From an uncultured Asticcacaulis sp. (lineage in GTDB: Bacteria; Pseudomonadota; Alphaproteobacteria; Caulobacterales; Caulobacteraceae): a stretch of 36,838 nt of DNA. How positions within the stretch are numbered: position 1 is the stretch's first letter; the number at the start of each line of letters is the position of its first letter. Below, in pieces: positions 15,943 to 25,669 of the stretch. The translations under genes were made by a program, and so were the position numbers. The stretch is from the NCBI GenBank assembly GCA_936940865.1, contig CAKZJB010000060.1, positions 1 to 36,838 on the forward strand. Reading direction: 5' to 3'. The notes under the pieces were generated by a model. That model was not told where the DNA came from and searched no databases. It saw only the letters and a list, made by a program, of their open reading frames with translations.

Positions 15943-16788
15943 TCAGGCGCGAGCCAGCCGTTCCGCGTGGAAGGCCAGGTGGTCGTCGATAAAGCTCTGG
16001 ATGAAGTAATAGGAATGGTCGTAACCGTCCTGATAGCGGACCGTCAGTCCCGCGCCGCCGGCCGTAGCGGCCTGTTCGAGCAGGTTTGGCATCAGTTGTG
16101 TGTCGAGGAAGGGATCGGCCAGGCCCTGGTCGACCAGGACGGTATCGAACGGCCTTGCCGCCCCGCCCGCCATCAGCAGGCTGGCGTCGTGGCGCTCCCA
16201 GGCCGAATGGTCGCTGCCGAGATAGGCGCCCAGCGCCTTTTGCCCCCACGGGCAGCGCGTCGGCGATGAAATCGGCGCAAAGGCCGACACGGAGCGAAAC
16301 AGATGCGCGTGGTTCATGGCCAGCGTCAGGGCACCATGCCCGCCCATGGAATGGCCGCTGATACCGCGGCGCGCCGGATCGGCCGGAAAGTTGCCTTCGA
16401 CCGCCGCGATCAGGTCGGAGACGATGTAGGTCTCCATGCGGAAATGGGGTGTCCACGGGCTTTGCGTGGCGTCGACATAGAAGCCGGCCCCCTGGCCCAG
16501 GTCATAGGCCTCGTCATTGGCGACGCCCTCGCCGCGCGGGCTGGTGTCGGGCGCCACAACGATGAGCTTCAGTTCGGCGGCCTTTTTGTAGGCTCCGGCT
16601 TTTTCCGTGAAATTATTGGCGGTGCAGGTCAGGCCCGACAGCCAGTAAAACGTGGCGAACGGCCCTTCGCCTTCGGGCACGAAGATCGAAAACGCCATTT
16701 GCCCGCCGGTCGCGGCCGAGGCGTGACGGACAAACGACAGGGTGCCGCCATGGACCTTATGGGTTTGCGTGATTTCGATATCGCTCAT
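15943..16788 (-). CDS. fghA: S-formylglutathione hydrolase
   Basis: The 281-residue cytoplasmic esterase-D-family enzyme hydrolyses S-formylglutathione to formate and glutathione, the last step of glutathione-dependent formaldehyde removal. The nucleophile is Ser147 in SGHSMGGHGAL, the acid is Asp225 in DQGLADPFLD, and the base is His258 in GYDHSYYF. The conserved YWLSGLTCTANNF segment is present. The ATG at 16788 follows GGAGCTACGG. A longer frame upstream runs into repeat DNA and is not real. The formaldehyde dehydrogenase partner is not in the window. Confidence 0.95.
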   Translation of the reverse strand: MSDIEITQTHKVHGGTLSFVRHASAATGGQMAFSIFVPEGEGPFATFYWLSGLTCTANNFTEKAGAYKKAAELKLIVVAPDTSPRGEGVANDEAYDLGQGAGFYVDATQSPWTPHFRMETYIVSDLIAAVEGNFPADPARRGISGHSMGGHGALTLAMNHAHLFRSVSAFAPISSPTRCPWGQKALGAYLGSDHSAWERHDASLLMAGGAARPFDTVLVDQGLADPFLDTQLMPNLLEQAATAGGAGLTVRYQDGYDHSYYFIQSFIDDHLAFHAERLARA

Positions 16789-16883
16789 GCCGTAGCTCCG
16801 TTTCTTTACCGCATACACCGCAAGTGAAACGAATGTCAGCGCCAAAGCGGTCGCGGGCGCAAAAGATTTCGGTAAAGCCCTTT

Positions 16884-17117
16884 TGCACCTCCCCGTGCGA
16901 AGCATGGGGAGGGGGACCGCCCGTAGCGTTAGCGAAGGGTGGTGGTGGGGTTTCTTACTTTCTTCAAGCTGTCGGCCCTCCGAAAAGTAAGCAAGAAACC
17001 CCACCACCACATCTCCTTCACCATTGCTCCGCAACGGTTCAGTCGTCTTGCGCTTACCAAGGCTATACCTTGGCTTCGCTCACCCTCGCCCATTTTCTGC
17101 GAAAACGGGGAGATGCA
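16884..17117. repeat. MITE-like palindromic element, family 2 (copy b)
   Basis: This 234-bp element begins TGCACCTCCCCGT (16884-16896) and ends ACGGGGAGATGCA (17105-17117), inverted with one mismatch. The central inverted repeat, 16939-16956 with 16993-17010, is 18 bp perfect with core GTGGTGGTGGGGTTTCTT. The right half holds extra sequence with its own small hairpin (AAGGCTATACCTT) not present in copy a. It fills most of the space between the divergent fghA and the thiC riboswitch. Confidence 0.85.
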
Positions 17118-17162
17118 AATCGACCTTGACCCCCCGCTCCGTTCCCCTATGCTCGCGCGCAG

Positions 17163-17250
17163 TTCACCGGGGTGTCCCTTTGCTGGGGCTGAGATGAAAC
17201 CCGCAGAACCTGATCCGGGTCATGCCGGCGAAGGGAGTTGGATACGCCTT
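17163..17250 (+). ncRNA. TPP riboswitch (THI element) upstream of thiC
   Basis: The conserved thiamine pyrophosphate aptamer is plain: GGGGTGTCC, then GGGGCTGAGATGA (around 17185-17197), and ACCTGATCCGGGTCATGCC followed by GGCGAAGGGA (about 17208-17236). It binds TPP in the thiC leader RNA and turns expression down when thiamine is plentiful. The likely expression platform is the hairpin at 17281-17300. Confidence 0.95.
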
Positions 17251-17280
17251 CCATAAGGCGCCCGCATCTTACGCGCATGA

Positions 17281-19155
<1,875 letters not shown>

Positions 19156-19162
19156 TTTGCTT

Positions 19163-19191
19163 CTCCTCCCCATGCCGCGCATGGGGAGGAG
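19163..19191 (+). repeat. Hairpin after thiC, short form of family 2 repeat end
   Basis: CTCCTCCCCATGC (19163-19175) pairs perfectly with GCATGGGGAGGAG (19179-19191) around a three-base loop. The sequence matches the CCTCCCC...GGGGAGG end hairpin of the family 2 elements. It has no T-run but stands right after the thiC stop and may act as a transcript end or stabiliser. Confidence 0.6.
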
Positions 19192-19268
19192 AGATTATAA
19201 CGCTCCGGCTCATTCTGGACAGCCATACTGTTTTCTTGCACAACTACTGTACTGCCGAGGGGAACAGC

Positions 19269-19883
19269 ATGCCGGATCTGGATACCAAGGACGCTATTTT
19301 AACCCGCCGCTACGACCTGAGCGACAGCGGACATTTAGACGTCCATGTCTGGAAGCCTGAGCAGGAGCCAAACAATGGTCCGTACCTGTGCTTCTACCGG
19401 ATAGGCTGGCCGACCGGTGCGAGAACGCATCGCGGCATCGGCATCGACAGCATTCAGGCATTGGAGATGACGTTGCTGTCGATCAGCACGCAGCTCTACG
19501 GTTCCGACGCTTACAAGGAAGGCCAACTGACCTACCTCGGCACACGCGACCTGGGCCTTCCGCATTTTAAGGGCGAAATCCCCGGTACGGATGACTTTCA
19601 GAAAGCCGACTTGCTTACGTTTGTCAGCGAAACTTCGGTCCTCGTCATGCCCGAATGCCGGTTCCCTTACCTTGCCCACCCCGGAGACTGGCAAAAAGAG
19701 CTGGCCTCACGGCTGGACCAAATTCTGGCGCAGATCACCGGCAACGATCACGCTCGCGACAAGCTTAGGAAGACGATTGCCGGCTTACGCAACGATCAGA
19801 AGTATTACGAAAAGGTCTGTCAAAACTACGGCCTCACGCCGCCATATTCGGATCTTCTGTCCGATCAGTCGGCACCAGGCTGA
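19269..19883 (+). CDS. DUF6968-like protein of unknown function
   Basis: The 204-residue protein has no signal or membrane helix and is probably cytoplasmic. The first half (DVHVWKPEQEPNNGPYLCFY, then GIGIDSIQALEMTLLSISTQ and LTYLGTRDLGLPHF) resembles the DUF6968 domain as I remember it; that is uncertain. The second half (EKADLLTF-like strand, then a helical tail HARDKLRKTIAGLRNDQKYY) is not recognised. GAGGGGAA precedes the ATG. Its GC and codon use look a little lower than neighbours, which may mean acquisition. Its 3' end overlaps the convergent regulator gene by 50 bases. Confidence 0.6.
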   Translation: MPDLDTKDAILTRRYDLSDSGHLDVHVWKPEQEPNNGPYLCFYRIGWPTGARTHRGIGIDSIQALEMTLLSISTQLYGSDAYKEGQLTYLGTRDLGLPHFKGEIPGTDDFQKADLLTFVSETSVLVMPECRFPYLAHPGDWQKELASRLDQILAQITGNDHARDKLRKTIAGLRNDQKYYEKVCQNYGLTPPYSDLLSDQSAPG

Positions 19884-20637
19884 TCAGCTTCAAATCCGGA
19901 AACGCCGTCAGCCGCAGCGTATATTGCGTAAAGCTCAGCGGCCCTGATTTCGGGTGAATAAACCGCCGCTCGCCGCCTTCGCGCGCCAGCACCTCTTGCG
20001 CCTTCCACGCCGATGCAAACGCCGCGCTTGACCGGCTTAAGTCCTCGATCATGTCGTGCAACACCGGATCGTCGCGAAAGGCTGCCGTATCGGCGCGGAA
20101 TTCCGCAACCAGGCGCCGGGACCTTTCCGGCCAGTCCGCAATGAAATTGCGAGCATCTGCAGTTGTGAACACGTAGCGCAGCAGGTTGCGGTCGCCCTCC
20201 TGCCCCAGCCAGCCCGAGAACAGCTCGGTGGCCGCTTCGTTCCACACCACGGCGTCCCAATGGCGGTCGAGCACATAGGCCGGCGCGGAAATCGCCGCCA
20301 ACAAGGGCTCGACATCGTGTGGATCGGACTCCTCGACCGCGGCGCCCGGCGGCTCGGCGCGGCCGGCCAGGGTGAACAGGTAGGCCCGTTCCGCCCGCGA
20401 CAACCGCAGCCCCCGCGCCATGGCTTCCAGGCTGGAATTGGAAATGCCGGTCGTGCGTCCCTGCTCGATCCAGGTGAACCAGGTCGGGCTGATGCCGCAC
20501 AACAAGGCCGCCTCTTCGCGCCGCAAACCTTGCGTGCGGCGGCGCGTGCCCTTGGGCAGGCCGAAGTCTTCGGGGCGCAGGCGCTGGCGCACGGCCCGGA
20601 CGAAATCGCCCAGTTGGCTGAGTTCTGTGATCGGCAT
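19834..20637 (-). CDS. XRE-family regulator, MmyB-like
   Basis: The 267-residue protein has an N-terminal helix-turn-helix (about 8-85). It includes RRRTQGLRREEAALLCGISP and TWFTWIEQGRTTGISNSSLE, the hallmark of MmyB-like regulators. The C-terminal half (about 105-250; APAYVLDRHWDAVVWNEAAT, RNLLRYVFT) is their usual PAS-like ligand domain. It is divergent from the methyltransferase at 20725 with 87 bases between. An inverted repeat there (20649-20685) is a likely binding site, so it probably controls that gene and itself. The ATG has no Shine-Dalgarno on its strand and may be leaderless. The tail overlaps the upstream convergent gene by 50 bases. Confidence 0.88.
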   Translation of the reverse strand: MPITELSQLGDFVRAVRQRLRPEDFGLPKGTRRRTQGLRREEAALLCGISPTWFTWIEQGRTTGISNSSLEAMARGLRLSRAERAYLFTLAGRAEPPGAAVEESDPHDVEPLLAAISAPAYVLDRHWDAVVWNEAATELFSGWLGQEGDRNLLRYVFTTADARNFIADWPERSRRLVAEFRADTAAFRDDPVLHDMIEDLSRSSAAFASAWKAQEVLAREGGERRFIHPKSGPLSFTQYTLRLTAFPDLKLISLVPTDRTEDPNMAA

Positions 20638-20648
20638 GGAGGTGTTGC

Positions 20649-20685
20649 TTATACTAGGATAACGGGTGAACTTGTACCAGTATAA
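20649..20685. promoter_or_regulatory. Candidate operator for the MmyB-like regulator
   Basis: TTATACTAGG (20649-20658) and CCAGTATAA (20677-20685) form an inverted repeat with one unpaired A, spaced by 18 bases, in the middle of the divergent intergenic region. The TATAA part may double as a -10 box for the methyltransferase. The link to the adjacent regulator is by position. Confidence 0.5.
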
Positions 20686-20724
20686 ACGGCGGTTAAGCTC
20701 CTGGACAAATCACAGGAGATCACA

Positions 20725-21501
20725 ATGACGGCCCCTGCCCGCCACACCGACACAGTCCACGCCCAGTTCGATCCGCAGGCCAAAGCCTATCTCACCAGTG
20801 CGGTCCACGCCTCGGGCCCGGACCTGATCCATGCGGCAGAGCGCGTATTGGGCGCGATCCCCAAGGAAAAGGGCGTCGTGCTCGATCTCGGCTGCGGCGC
20901 CGGCCACCTGAGCTATGCCCTGGCGCCGCACGTCGCCCGCGTCGTCGCGGCCGATCCGTCACGGGAAATGCTTGAAACAGTTCGGTTAACAGCCGGTGAA
21001 CGCGGCCTGCCCATCGAGACCGTTCAGGCAGCCGCAGGCGAATTGCCGTTCGACGCCGGCACCTTCTGCGTCGTCGCCTCGCGCTATTCGGCGCACCATT
21101 GGGGCAACATTGCGCGCGGGCTGGGCGACATGCGCCGTGTGGTCAAGCCCGGCGGCTATCTGCTGATGATCGACGTGGTCGGCGACGAGGACGACCTGGT
21201 CGACACGCACCTGCAGGCCATGGAACTGCTGCGCGACAAGAGCCACGTGCGCAATCTCAAAGCCTCGCAATGGCGGCAAGCGATCGCCAGGGCCGGGTTC
21301 GATCTGCTGGAGGAACGCCGCTGGCCCCTGCCGCTCGACTTCGACACCTGGGTCACGCGCATGCGCACCCCGCCGGAGCGCGTTGCCGCCATCCGCACCC
21401 TGATGAACGACGCCCCCGCCGAAGTCCGCGAAGCTTTGGCCGTCACCGACGACGGCTCGTTCACCCTGCAGACCGGCGTGTTCTGGGCAAGGGCAGCGTA
21501 G
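20725..21501 (+). CDS. Class I SAM-dependent methyltransferase
   Basis: The 258-residue cytoplasmic protein has the SAM-binding motif I VVLDLGCGAGHLSYAL (51-66), the acidic post-I strand VVAADPS, ELPFDAGTFCVVASRYSAHH at motif II and VVKPGGYLLMIDVV at motif III. It belongs to the UbiE/Methyltransf_11 group. The substrate is unknown. ACAGGAG precedes the ATG. Its divergent MmyB-like neighbour is the likely regulator, an arrangement frequent for small inducible enzymes. No other enzyme of a pathway is adjacent. Confidence 0.88.
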   Translation: MTAPARHTDTVHAQFDPQAKAYLTSAVHASGPDLIHAAERVLGAIPKEKGVVLDLGCGAGHLSYALAPHVARVVAADPSREMLETVRLTAGERGLPIETVQAAAGELPFDAGTFCVVASRYSAHHWGNIARGLGDMRRVVKPGGYLLMIDVVGDEDDLVDTHLQAMELLRDKSHVRNLKASQWRQAIARAGFDLLEERRWPLPLDFDTWVTRMRTPPERVAAIRTLMNDAPAEVREALAVTDDGSFTLQTGVFWARAA

Positions 21502-21517
21502 GAAGGTTGACGGCGCA

Positions 21518-21572
21518 TCCCCCCTTCCGTCACTCGCTCCGCTCGCGCCACCTTCCCCGTAAACGGGGAAGG
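21518..21572. repeat. Palindromic repeat family 1, inverted copy
   Basis: This is the reverse complement of the element at 72-125: CCCCCTTCCGTCAC, then CTCGCTCCGCTCGCG, then CCTTCCCCGTAAACGGGGAAGG. The shared AT-rich flank (AAGAAAATACATGAAATC) follows at 21573-21590. Together with the next copy it forms a head-to-head pair directly after the methyltransferase stop. Confidence 0.8.
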
Positions 21573-21598
21573 AAGAAAATACATGAAATCAAATAATT

Positions 21599-21695
21599 CC
21601 TTCCCCGTTTACGGCGGATCGAGCGAAGCGAAAGTACAGCTTTCGCGAGGGAGGGGCAGACGCCGCTGTCCAAGCGGCGGATGACGGAAGGGGGA
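21599..21695. repeat. Palindromic repeat family 1, diverged long copy
   Basis: It starts CCTTCCCCGTTTACGG like the others but then carries two different hairpins, CGAAAGTACAGCTTTCG and CGCCGCTGTCCAAGCGGCG, before the common end GATGACGGAAGGGGG. The outer ends are those of family 1 while the inside is longer, so it may be a composite or older form. Confidence 0.7.
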
Positions 21696-21751
21696 ACGAC
21701 AGACCAGTAAGGACCGCAGGTGTCCGCGCTTCCTCGCATTCGAACGCCACA

Positions 21752-21991
21752 TCAGGCGACGATCCGCCTCGGCGAAATCGTGGTGTTGTAGATCAGCAAA
21801 ACCTGCGGCGGCTCGCCGTCGCAGGGCAGCGCCGAGCCGCGCTCGTCATAGAGAAAATCGCCGATGCGGAAGATCTTCGGTTTCAGCTTCTTTTGCACGA
21901 CCAGTTGCGGGCGCGCATGGCCCTGCAATTCCACCCAGCAGCAATCGAATAGTTTGTCGGCATAAAGCTGCCGGCTTCCGCCCCGCACCAC
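21752..21991 (-). pseudogene. Possible small gene or gene remnant
   Basis: A frame of 79 codons from a GTG at 21991 encodes QLYADKLFDCCWVELQGHAR and later IFRIGDFLYDERGSALPC, a protein-like composition with host-like third-position GC. The same frame stays open upstream to about 22108 without any ATG, and no clear ribosome site precedes the GTG. It could be a decayed gene whose 5' end is lost, or a real small gene with a GTG start. I recognise no family. Confidence 0.3.
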
Positions 21992-22111
21992 GCGTAAACT
22001 CCACTGAACTCCGGCCCTGCCCGCTTGTGCGGTGATTTGGCCATGAACGACAGCGGCTTTTTGCGCGATCCCTGGTTTTGCTTTTGTTCCGGCGGACGGG
22101 CGGCCGTCAAT

Positions 22112-23470
22112 TCACAAAATTGTTTCGGCGCGCAAAGCCTCTTCCAACAAAGTCACCAAGGCGTCGGCATGCGTCTCCTCGGTCCGCCAGGACGATACGC
22201 TGATGCGGAAGGCCGGGCGGCCCTGCCAGACGGCCGGGCCGAACCACGCCTTGCCCGACGCCTGGACATATTCCATCACGGCGCGCGTTTGCGCGTCGGA
22301 GGCTGCCCGCGCCAACACCTGGTTCAGCACCACGCGGTTCAGGACCTCGAACCCCGCCGCCTTCGCACCGTCGGCGATACGCCGCGCCAGCCCGCAGTGG
22401 CGGTCGACCATCTGACGCACACCGTCGCGGCCCAGGCCCTTCAACGCCGCCCAGATGGCGATACCGCGCGGCCTTCGCGAAAACTCCAAAGTCAGGTTCT
22501 TCTGCGCATCCCACACCGCCGGCACATAGGGCGCGTCGCTCTGCATGGCGTCCGCCAGAGCGCGGCCGTCGCGGCAGATCGCCATGGCCCCGTCATAGGG
22601 TGTGTTCAGCCATTTGTGCCCGTCGGTCGTCCAGCTATCGGCCAGGTCGACACCATCCGTCCGGGCACGATCACTGCCGGCCCGCGCCCATAATCCAAAG
22701 GCGCCGTCGACGTGCACCCAGGCGCCGGCCGCCTTGGCTTGCGGGACAATTGCGGCGAACGGATCGAACTCGCCCGTATTTACCTCCCCCGCCTGGAGGC
22801 ACAGGATCGTCATGCCATCGAGCGGCGGCAGTTGCGCCGGATCGACGCGGTTGAATGCATCGCACGGCGCATAGACGATCGTGTCCACGCCGAAACCCAG
22901 CACGCGCGCCGTCCGCTTCAGTGTGATGTGGATGGCCTGCGACATGACGATCCTGACGCGCGGCGCGCCGTCGAGCCCCTTCGCATCGAAATCCCACCCC
23001 TTGCGTTGCAACAGCTCGCGCCGCGCCGCCGTGAGACAGGCCAAGGCGCAGGCCGTGGCGCTGGTGCCGAAGCCTATGGCGCTGTCGCGCGGCAAATCCA
23101 GAATCTCGAGCAGCCAGCGCGCCGCCGTCCGCTCCAGTTTGTCCGCCACGGGGGAGCCATCCCACGAAGAGGCGCACTGGTCCCAGGCGAGCGCCAGCCG
23201 GTCGGCGGCGGCAGCCACCGGAAGCGCCGCGCCGATGACGAAGCCGAAATAGTTGGGGCCGTTGTTCGCCACTGTGTTGGGCGAGCCCAGCCGGTCGAGT
23301 TGGCCGATGACGGCCCCAGCCTCTACGCCCCGTTCCGGCAAGGCTTCGTCGAAGCCGTCGAGCAGGCTGAGCGCCCCGGCATCGGGGAAGACACGGCGCG
23401 TATTGACGTGCGCGATATAGTTGGCGGCGGCGCGGTCGGCCGCCTGCATCAGGGTGGATTCGTTTGTCAT
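22112..23470 (-). CDS. Pyridoxal-phosphate-dependent decarboxylase, group II (PF00282-like)
   Basis: The 452-residue cytoplasmic enzyme has the fold-type I decarboxylase pattern: NYFGFVIGAALPVAAAADRL, the phosphate segment GFGTSATACALAC, the ring-stacking His181 in SQAIHITLKRTARV, Asp255 in HVDGAFGLW, and the PLP lysine Lys286 in TTDGHKWLN. Relatives act on aromatic amino acids, glutamate or tyrosine-like substrates; the substrate cannot be assigned. The ATG at 23470 opens the protein proper; a start at 23536 would run through the promoter. It is divergent from a LysR-type gene with 74 bases between, so induction by a small molecule is likely. Confidence 0.9.
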   Translation of the reverse strand: MTNESTLMQAADRAAANYIAHVNTRRVFPDAGALSLLDGFDEALPERGVEAGAVIGQLDRLGSPNTVANNGPNYFGFVIGAALPVAAAADRLALAWDQCASSWDGSPVADKLERTAARWLLEILDLPRDSAIGFGTSATACALACLTAARRELLQRKGWDFDAKGLDGAPRVRIVMSQAIHITLKRTARVLGFGVDTIVYAPCDAFNRVDPAQLPPLDGMTILCLQAGEVNTGEFDPFAAIVPQAKAAGAWVHVDGAFGLWARAGSDRARTDGVDLADSWTTDGHKWLNTPYDGAMAICRDGRALADAMQSDAPYVPAVWDAQKNLTLEFSRRPRGIAIWAALKGLGRDGVRQMVDRHCGLARRIADGAKAAGFEVLNRVVLNQVLARAASDAQTRAVMEYVQASGKAWFGPAVWQGRPAFRISVSSWRTEETHADALVTLLEEALRAETIL

Positions 23471-23544
23471 GGTCGTGATTTTAGAGTTCGATTTCAGCAA
23501 TATAAAACGATATAGTGCCGCATTGATTGTGAGCATTATGCAAT
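23471..23544. promoter_or_regulatory. Divergent promoter region, decarboxylase and LysR gene
   Basis: These 74 bases are distinctly AT-rich against high-GC flanks, with TATAAAACGATATAGTG and GCATTATGCAAT. LysR proteins bind here in such layouts. I see no strong T-N11-A palindrome that can be claimed with confidence. Confidence 0.45.
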
Positions 23545-24423
23545 ATGAAACACCTGCCGCCCCTGCCCGTTCTCCAGGCCTTCGAAGCTGCGGCGCGCCT
23601 CGGCAGCTTCAGCCGCGCCGCCGCCGAACGCAACCTGACACCCGGCGCCGTCAGCCGCCATATCCAGGCGCTGGAGCATTGGTATGGCAAGGCGCTGTTC
23701 ACGCGCAACGGCCCGCACGTGGCGCTGACGCCGGAAGGCCAGGCGTTGCGCGACCGTTTGGGCGAACCGATGCAGGCGCTTTACGACGCCCTGGTGCCGG
23801 TCGCCGACACCCGGCGCGAAACACCGCTCAGCCTGTTTACCCTGCCGTCGATCGCCGAGAGCCTGATCCTGCCGCACCTGGGCGATTTCCGCGATCGCCA
23901 CCCGCATATCCGGCTGTCGCTGTCGACGCAGTATGCGATGATGAGCCTGCCGCCGGCCCTGCCGGTCGTGGCGGTGCGTTTCGGCGTGTTCGACGAAGCG
24001 GGTCTGACCGTCCACCGCTCGGCCGAGGAAACGCATCTGGCGGTGGCCGCGCCGGACTGGATCGCGCGGCATGGCACCGATCCGGCGGGCTGGCCCTCGC
24101 GCGAAATGCTGCGCCATACGGACACCGCCTGGCCGGCGCGCCTGGGCAAGGTCCGCCTGCGCCCGGAAGGTCTTGAGGTCAATGACGCTCTGCTGCTGCT
24201 ATCGGCGGCGCGGCGGGGCCGGGGTGTCGCCTGGACCCGGCGTCGCCTGGCCGAAGCCGACCTGCGTGCCGGGACTTTGCAGGCGATGCCCGGTCTGGAG
24301 CAGCCAAGCGGCCGGTTTTACGCCCTGGTCTACCGTTCGGAACTGGCGACGCATCCGGCCGTCGTTGCCTTCCGCGACTGGTTCCTGCCGTGTCTCAATG
24401 GGCGGCTTGCACCGGAACCTTGA
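23545..24423 (+). CDS. LysR-family regulator, GcvA-like
   Basis: The 292-residue protein has a winged helix-turn-helix at residues 5-62 (LPVLQAFEAAARLGSFSRAA, LTPGAVSRHIQALE) and a substrate-binding domain from about 90 to the end. The HTH is most like the GcvA subgroup. It is divergent from the PLP decarboxylase and probably controls it in response to a substrate or product. Its end overlaps the convergent cupin gene by 29 bases. Start and length are typical. Confidence 0.9.
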   Translation: MKHLPPLPVLQAFEAAARLGSFSRAAAERNLTPGAVSRHIQALEHWYGKALFTRNGPHVALTPEGQALRDRLGEPMQALYDALVPVADTRRETPLSLFTLPSIAESLILPHLGDFRDRHPHIRLSLSTQYAMMSLPPALPVVAVRFGVFDEAGLTVHRSAEETHLAVAAPDWIARHGTDPAGWPSREMLRHTDTAWPARLGKVRLRPEGLEVNDALLLLSAARRGRGVAWTRRRLAEADLRAGTLQAMPGLEQPSGRFYALVYRSELATHPAVVAFRDWFLPCLNGRLAPEP

Positions 24424-24877
24424 TGCCCAGAAGCACAAGCGGCTCACCCGGTATGCCGAACCAGTGCGGAACACCGGCCGGGATCAGCACGAAATCCCCC
24501 GGTTTCAACGTCCGCGTCGTACCGCCCTGGATGACGTCGCCGTCCACGAAGCCCTCCCTGACCAGCTTCGGATTGACCATGGTGCCGCCGGTGACCAGCG
24601 TGCCGGTGCCCTGCACCACAGTGACATATTCGGCCTCCGCCGTGTGGATGGCCGGGCGGCCGGGCGCCTTCCAGATTTCCAGACCGGCGGTCTGCTGGCC
24701 GGTGGTCAGCAGGGACCGCCACATGAAGGTCTGTCCCGGCTTCATGTCCGCCATCATCGCGGCGACCTCAGCCTTGATGTCGGCTGCGCTGGCCTGGGTC
24801 GTGCGGTCGGCCGCGTCCTGGGCGCAGACGGGCGTCGCCGTCAAAAGGCAGGTGGCGATTAAAATCGGGCGTATCAT
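24395..24877 (-). CDS. Secreted cupin-domain protein
   Basis: The 160-residue protein has a signal peptide ending at VCAQ (residue 20). A single cupin barrel follows. Its first motif keeps His78 and Glu83 in AIHTAEAEYVTVVQGTG but lacks the second histidine. The second motif, GDFVLIPAGVPHWF, keeps His138. A metal site is therefore possible but incomplete. It is the last gene of the DUF3422-astacin-cupin operon, starting 18 bases after the astacin stop. Its role is unknown; sugar or sensor binding outside the membrane are possible. The 3' end overlaps the LysR gene. Confidence 0.82.
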   Translation of the reverse strand: MIRPILIATCLLTATPVCAQDAADRTTQASAADIKAEVAAMMADMKPGQTFMWRSLLTTGQQTAGLEIWKAPGRPAIHTAEAEYVTVVQGTGTLVTGGTMVNPKLVREGFVDGDVIQGGTTRTLKPGDFVLIPAGVPHWFGIPGEPLVLLGIKVPVQAAH

Positions 24878-24895
24878 GCGTTTCCTTCCGTTTAT

Positions 24896-25669
24896 CTATA
24901 TTCCCAGTTCGAACCGGCGCACGATAGCCGCGTCCTCGGCCGTGACGGTGCATTTCTGCCCCGGCTTGTCGCATCGCGCCGGCAGCGATTTGAGCTTAAC
25001 ACGGCACCTGGCGAACGCCGCCTGACCGTCTTTGGTCAGCGTATAAATCCGGCTCCAGCGCGGGTCCTCGCGATGGCGTGCCGTCTGGTCGGACAGGTAG
25101 TGCATCAGCGAGCACGGATCGTAATCCGACTGCAACTGCGTTTTGATCGTCGGGAAGTTCGTTGCCACGTCGACGCAGACATTGAGCCCCGCCGTGCAGT
25201 GCTTCATGTCGTCGCGCAGGAATTGCGTGAACCGGATATAGCGGTCGCGGTCGGGGCGCTGCTGTTCGTGCATCAGCCCCAGCACGTGCCCAAGTTCGTG
25301 CAGCACGGCGCCATATGTTGCGCCCTTCTGGATGTGGACATGGTTGCCGACCGGCCAGTGGCCGATCGTACCGTCCGTGCCATCGCCCGGGATGAAGTCG
25401 AGACTGTCCATCCTATCGGCCTGGAAGAAGCGCACGCCTGTCTTCCGCGTCCACTCCGCCATGGCGCGGCAGGCGATCGTCGCTTCGACGCCCTTTTTCC
25501 AGCGTTCGTATCCGGTGCAGTCGCGGCCCATGGCGCCGGCGGCCCTTAGGAAGTCCGCCGTAAAGCGATACGGCACCTCACCCTTCGGCCACGGGCGCGT
25601 CCAGTCGGCCACGGCGGCGGCATGGCTCAGGCCCGGCAGCAGCAATAACCCGAAAAGAAATCGCTTCAC
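24896..25669 (-). CDS. Secreted astacin-family (M12A) metallopeptidase
   Basis: The 257-residue protein has a signal peptide (to about residue 17) and an astacin catalytic domain. The zinc motif HELGHVLGLMHEQQRPDRD has His124, His128 and His134 as ligands and Glu125 as base. The Met-turn is SLMHY, with Met189 and the Tyr191 zinc neighbour. Several cysteines (51, 67, 158, 165, 186 and later) suggest disulfides, fitting a secreted enzyme. There is no long propeptide. The ATG overlaps the stop of the DUF3422 gene in ATGA, so the genes are coupled. The target is unknown. Bacterial astacins are uncommon outside a few groups, and this pairing is unusual. Confidence 0.92.
   Translation of the reverse strand: MKRFLFGLLLLPGLSHAAAVADWTRPWPKGEVPYRFTADFLRAAGAMGRDCTGYERWKKGVEATIACRAMAEWTRKTGVRFFQADRMDSLDFIPGDGTDGTIGHWPVGNHVHIQKGATYGAVLHELGHVLGLMHEQQRPDRDRYIRFTQFLRDDMKHCTAGLNVCVDVATNFPTIKTQLQSDYDPCSLMHYLSDQTARHREDPRWSRIYTLTKDGQAAFARCRVKLKSLPARCDKPGQKCTVTAEDAAIVRRFELGI

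Noticed and set aside
15935-16456. Upstream extension of the secreted protein after fghA
   Set aside because: The extra 174 codons are an out-of-frame reading of fghA; the signal peptide starts at 15934.
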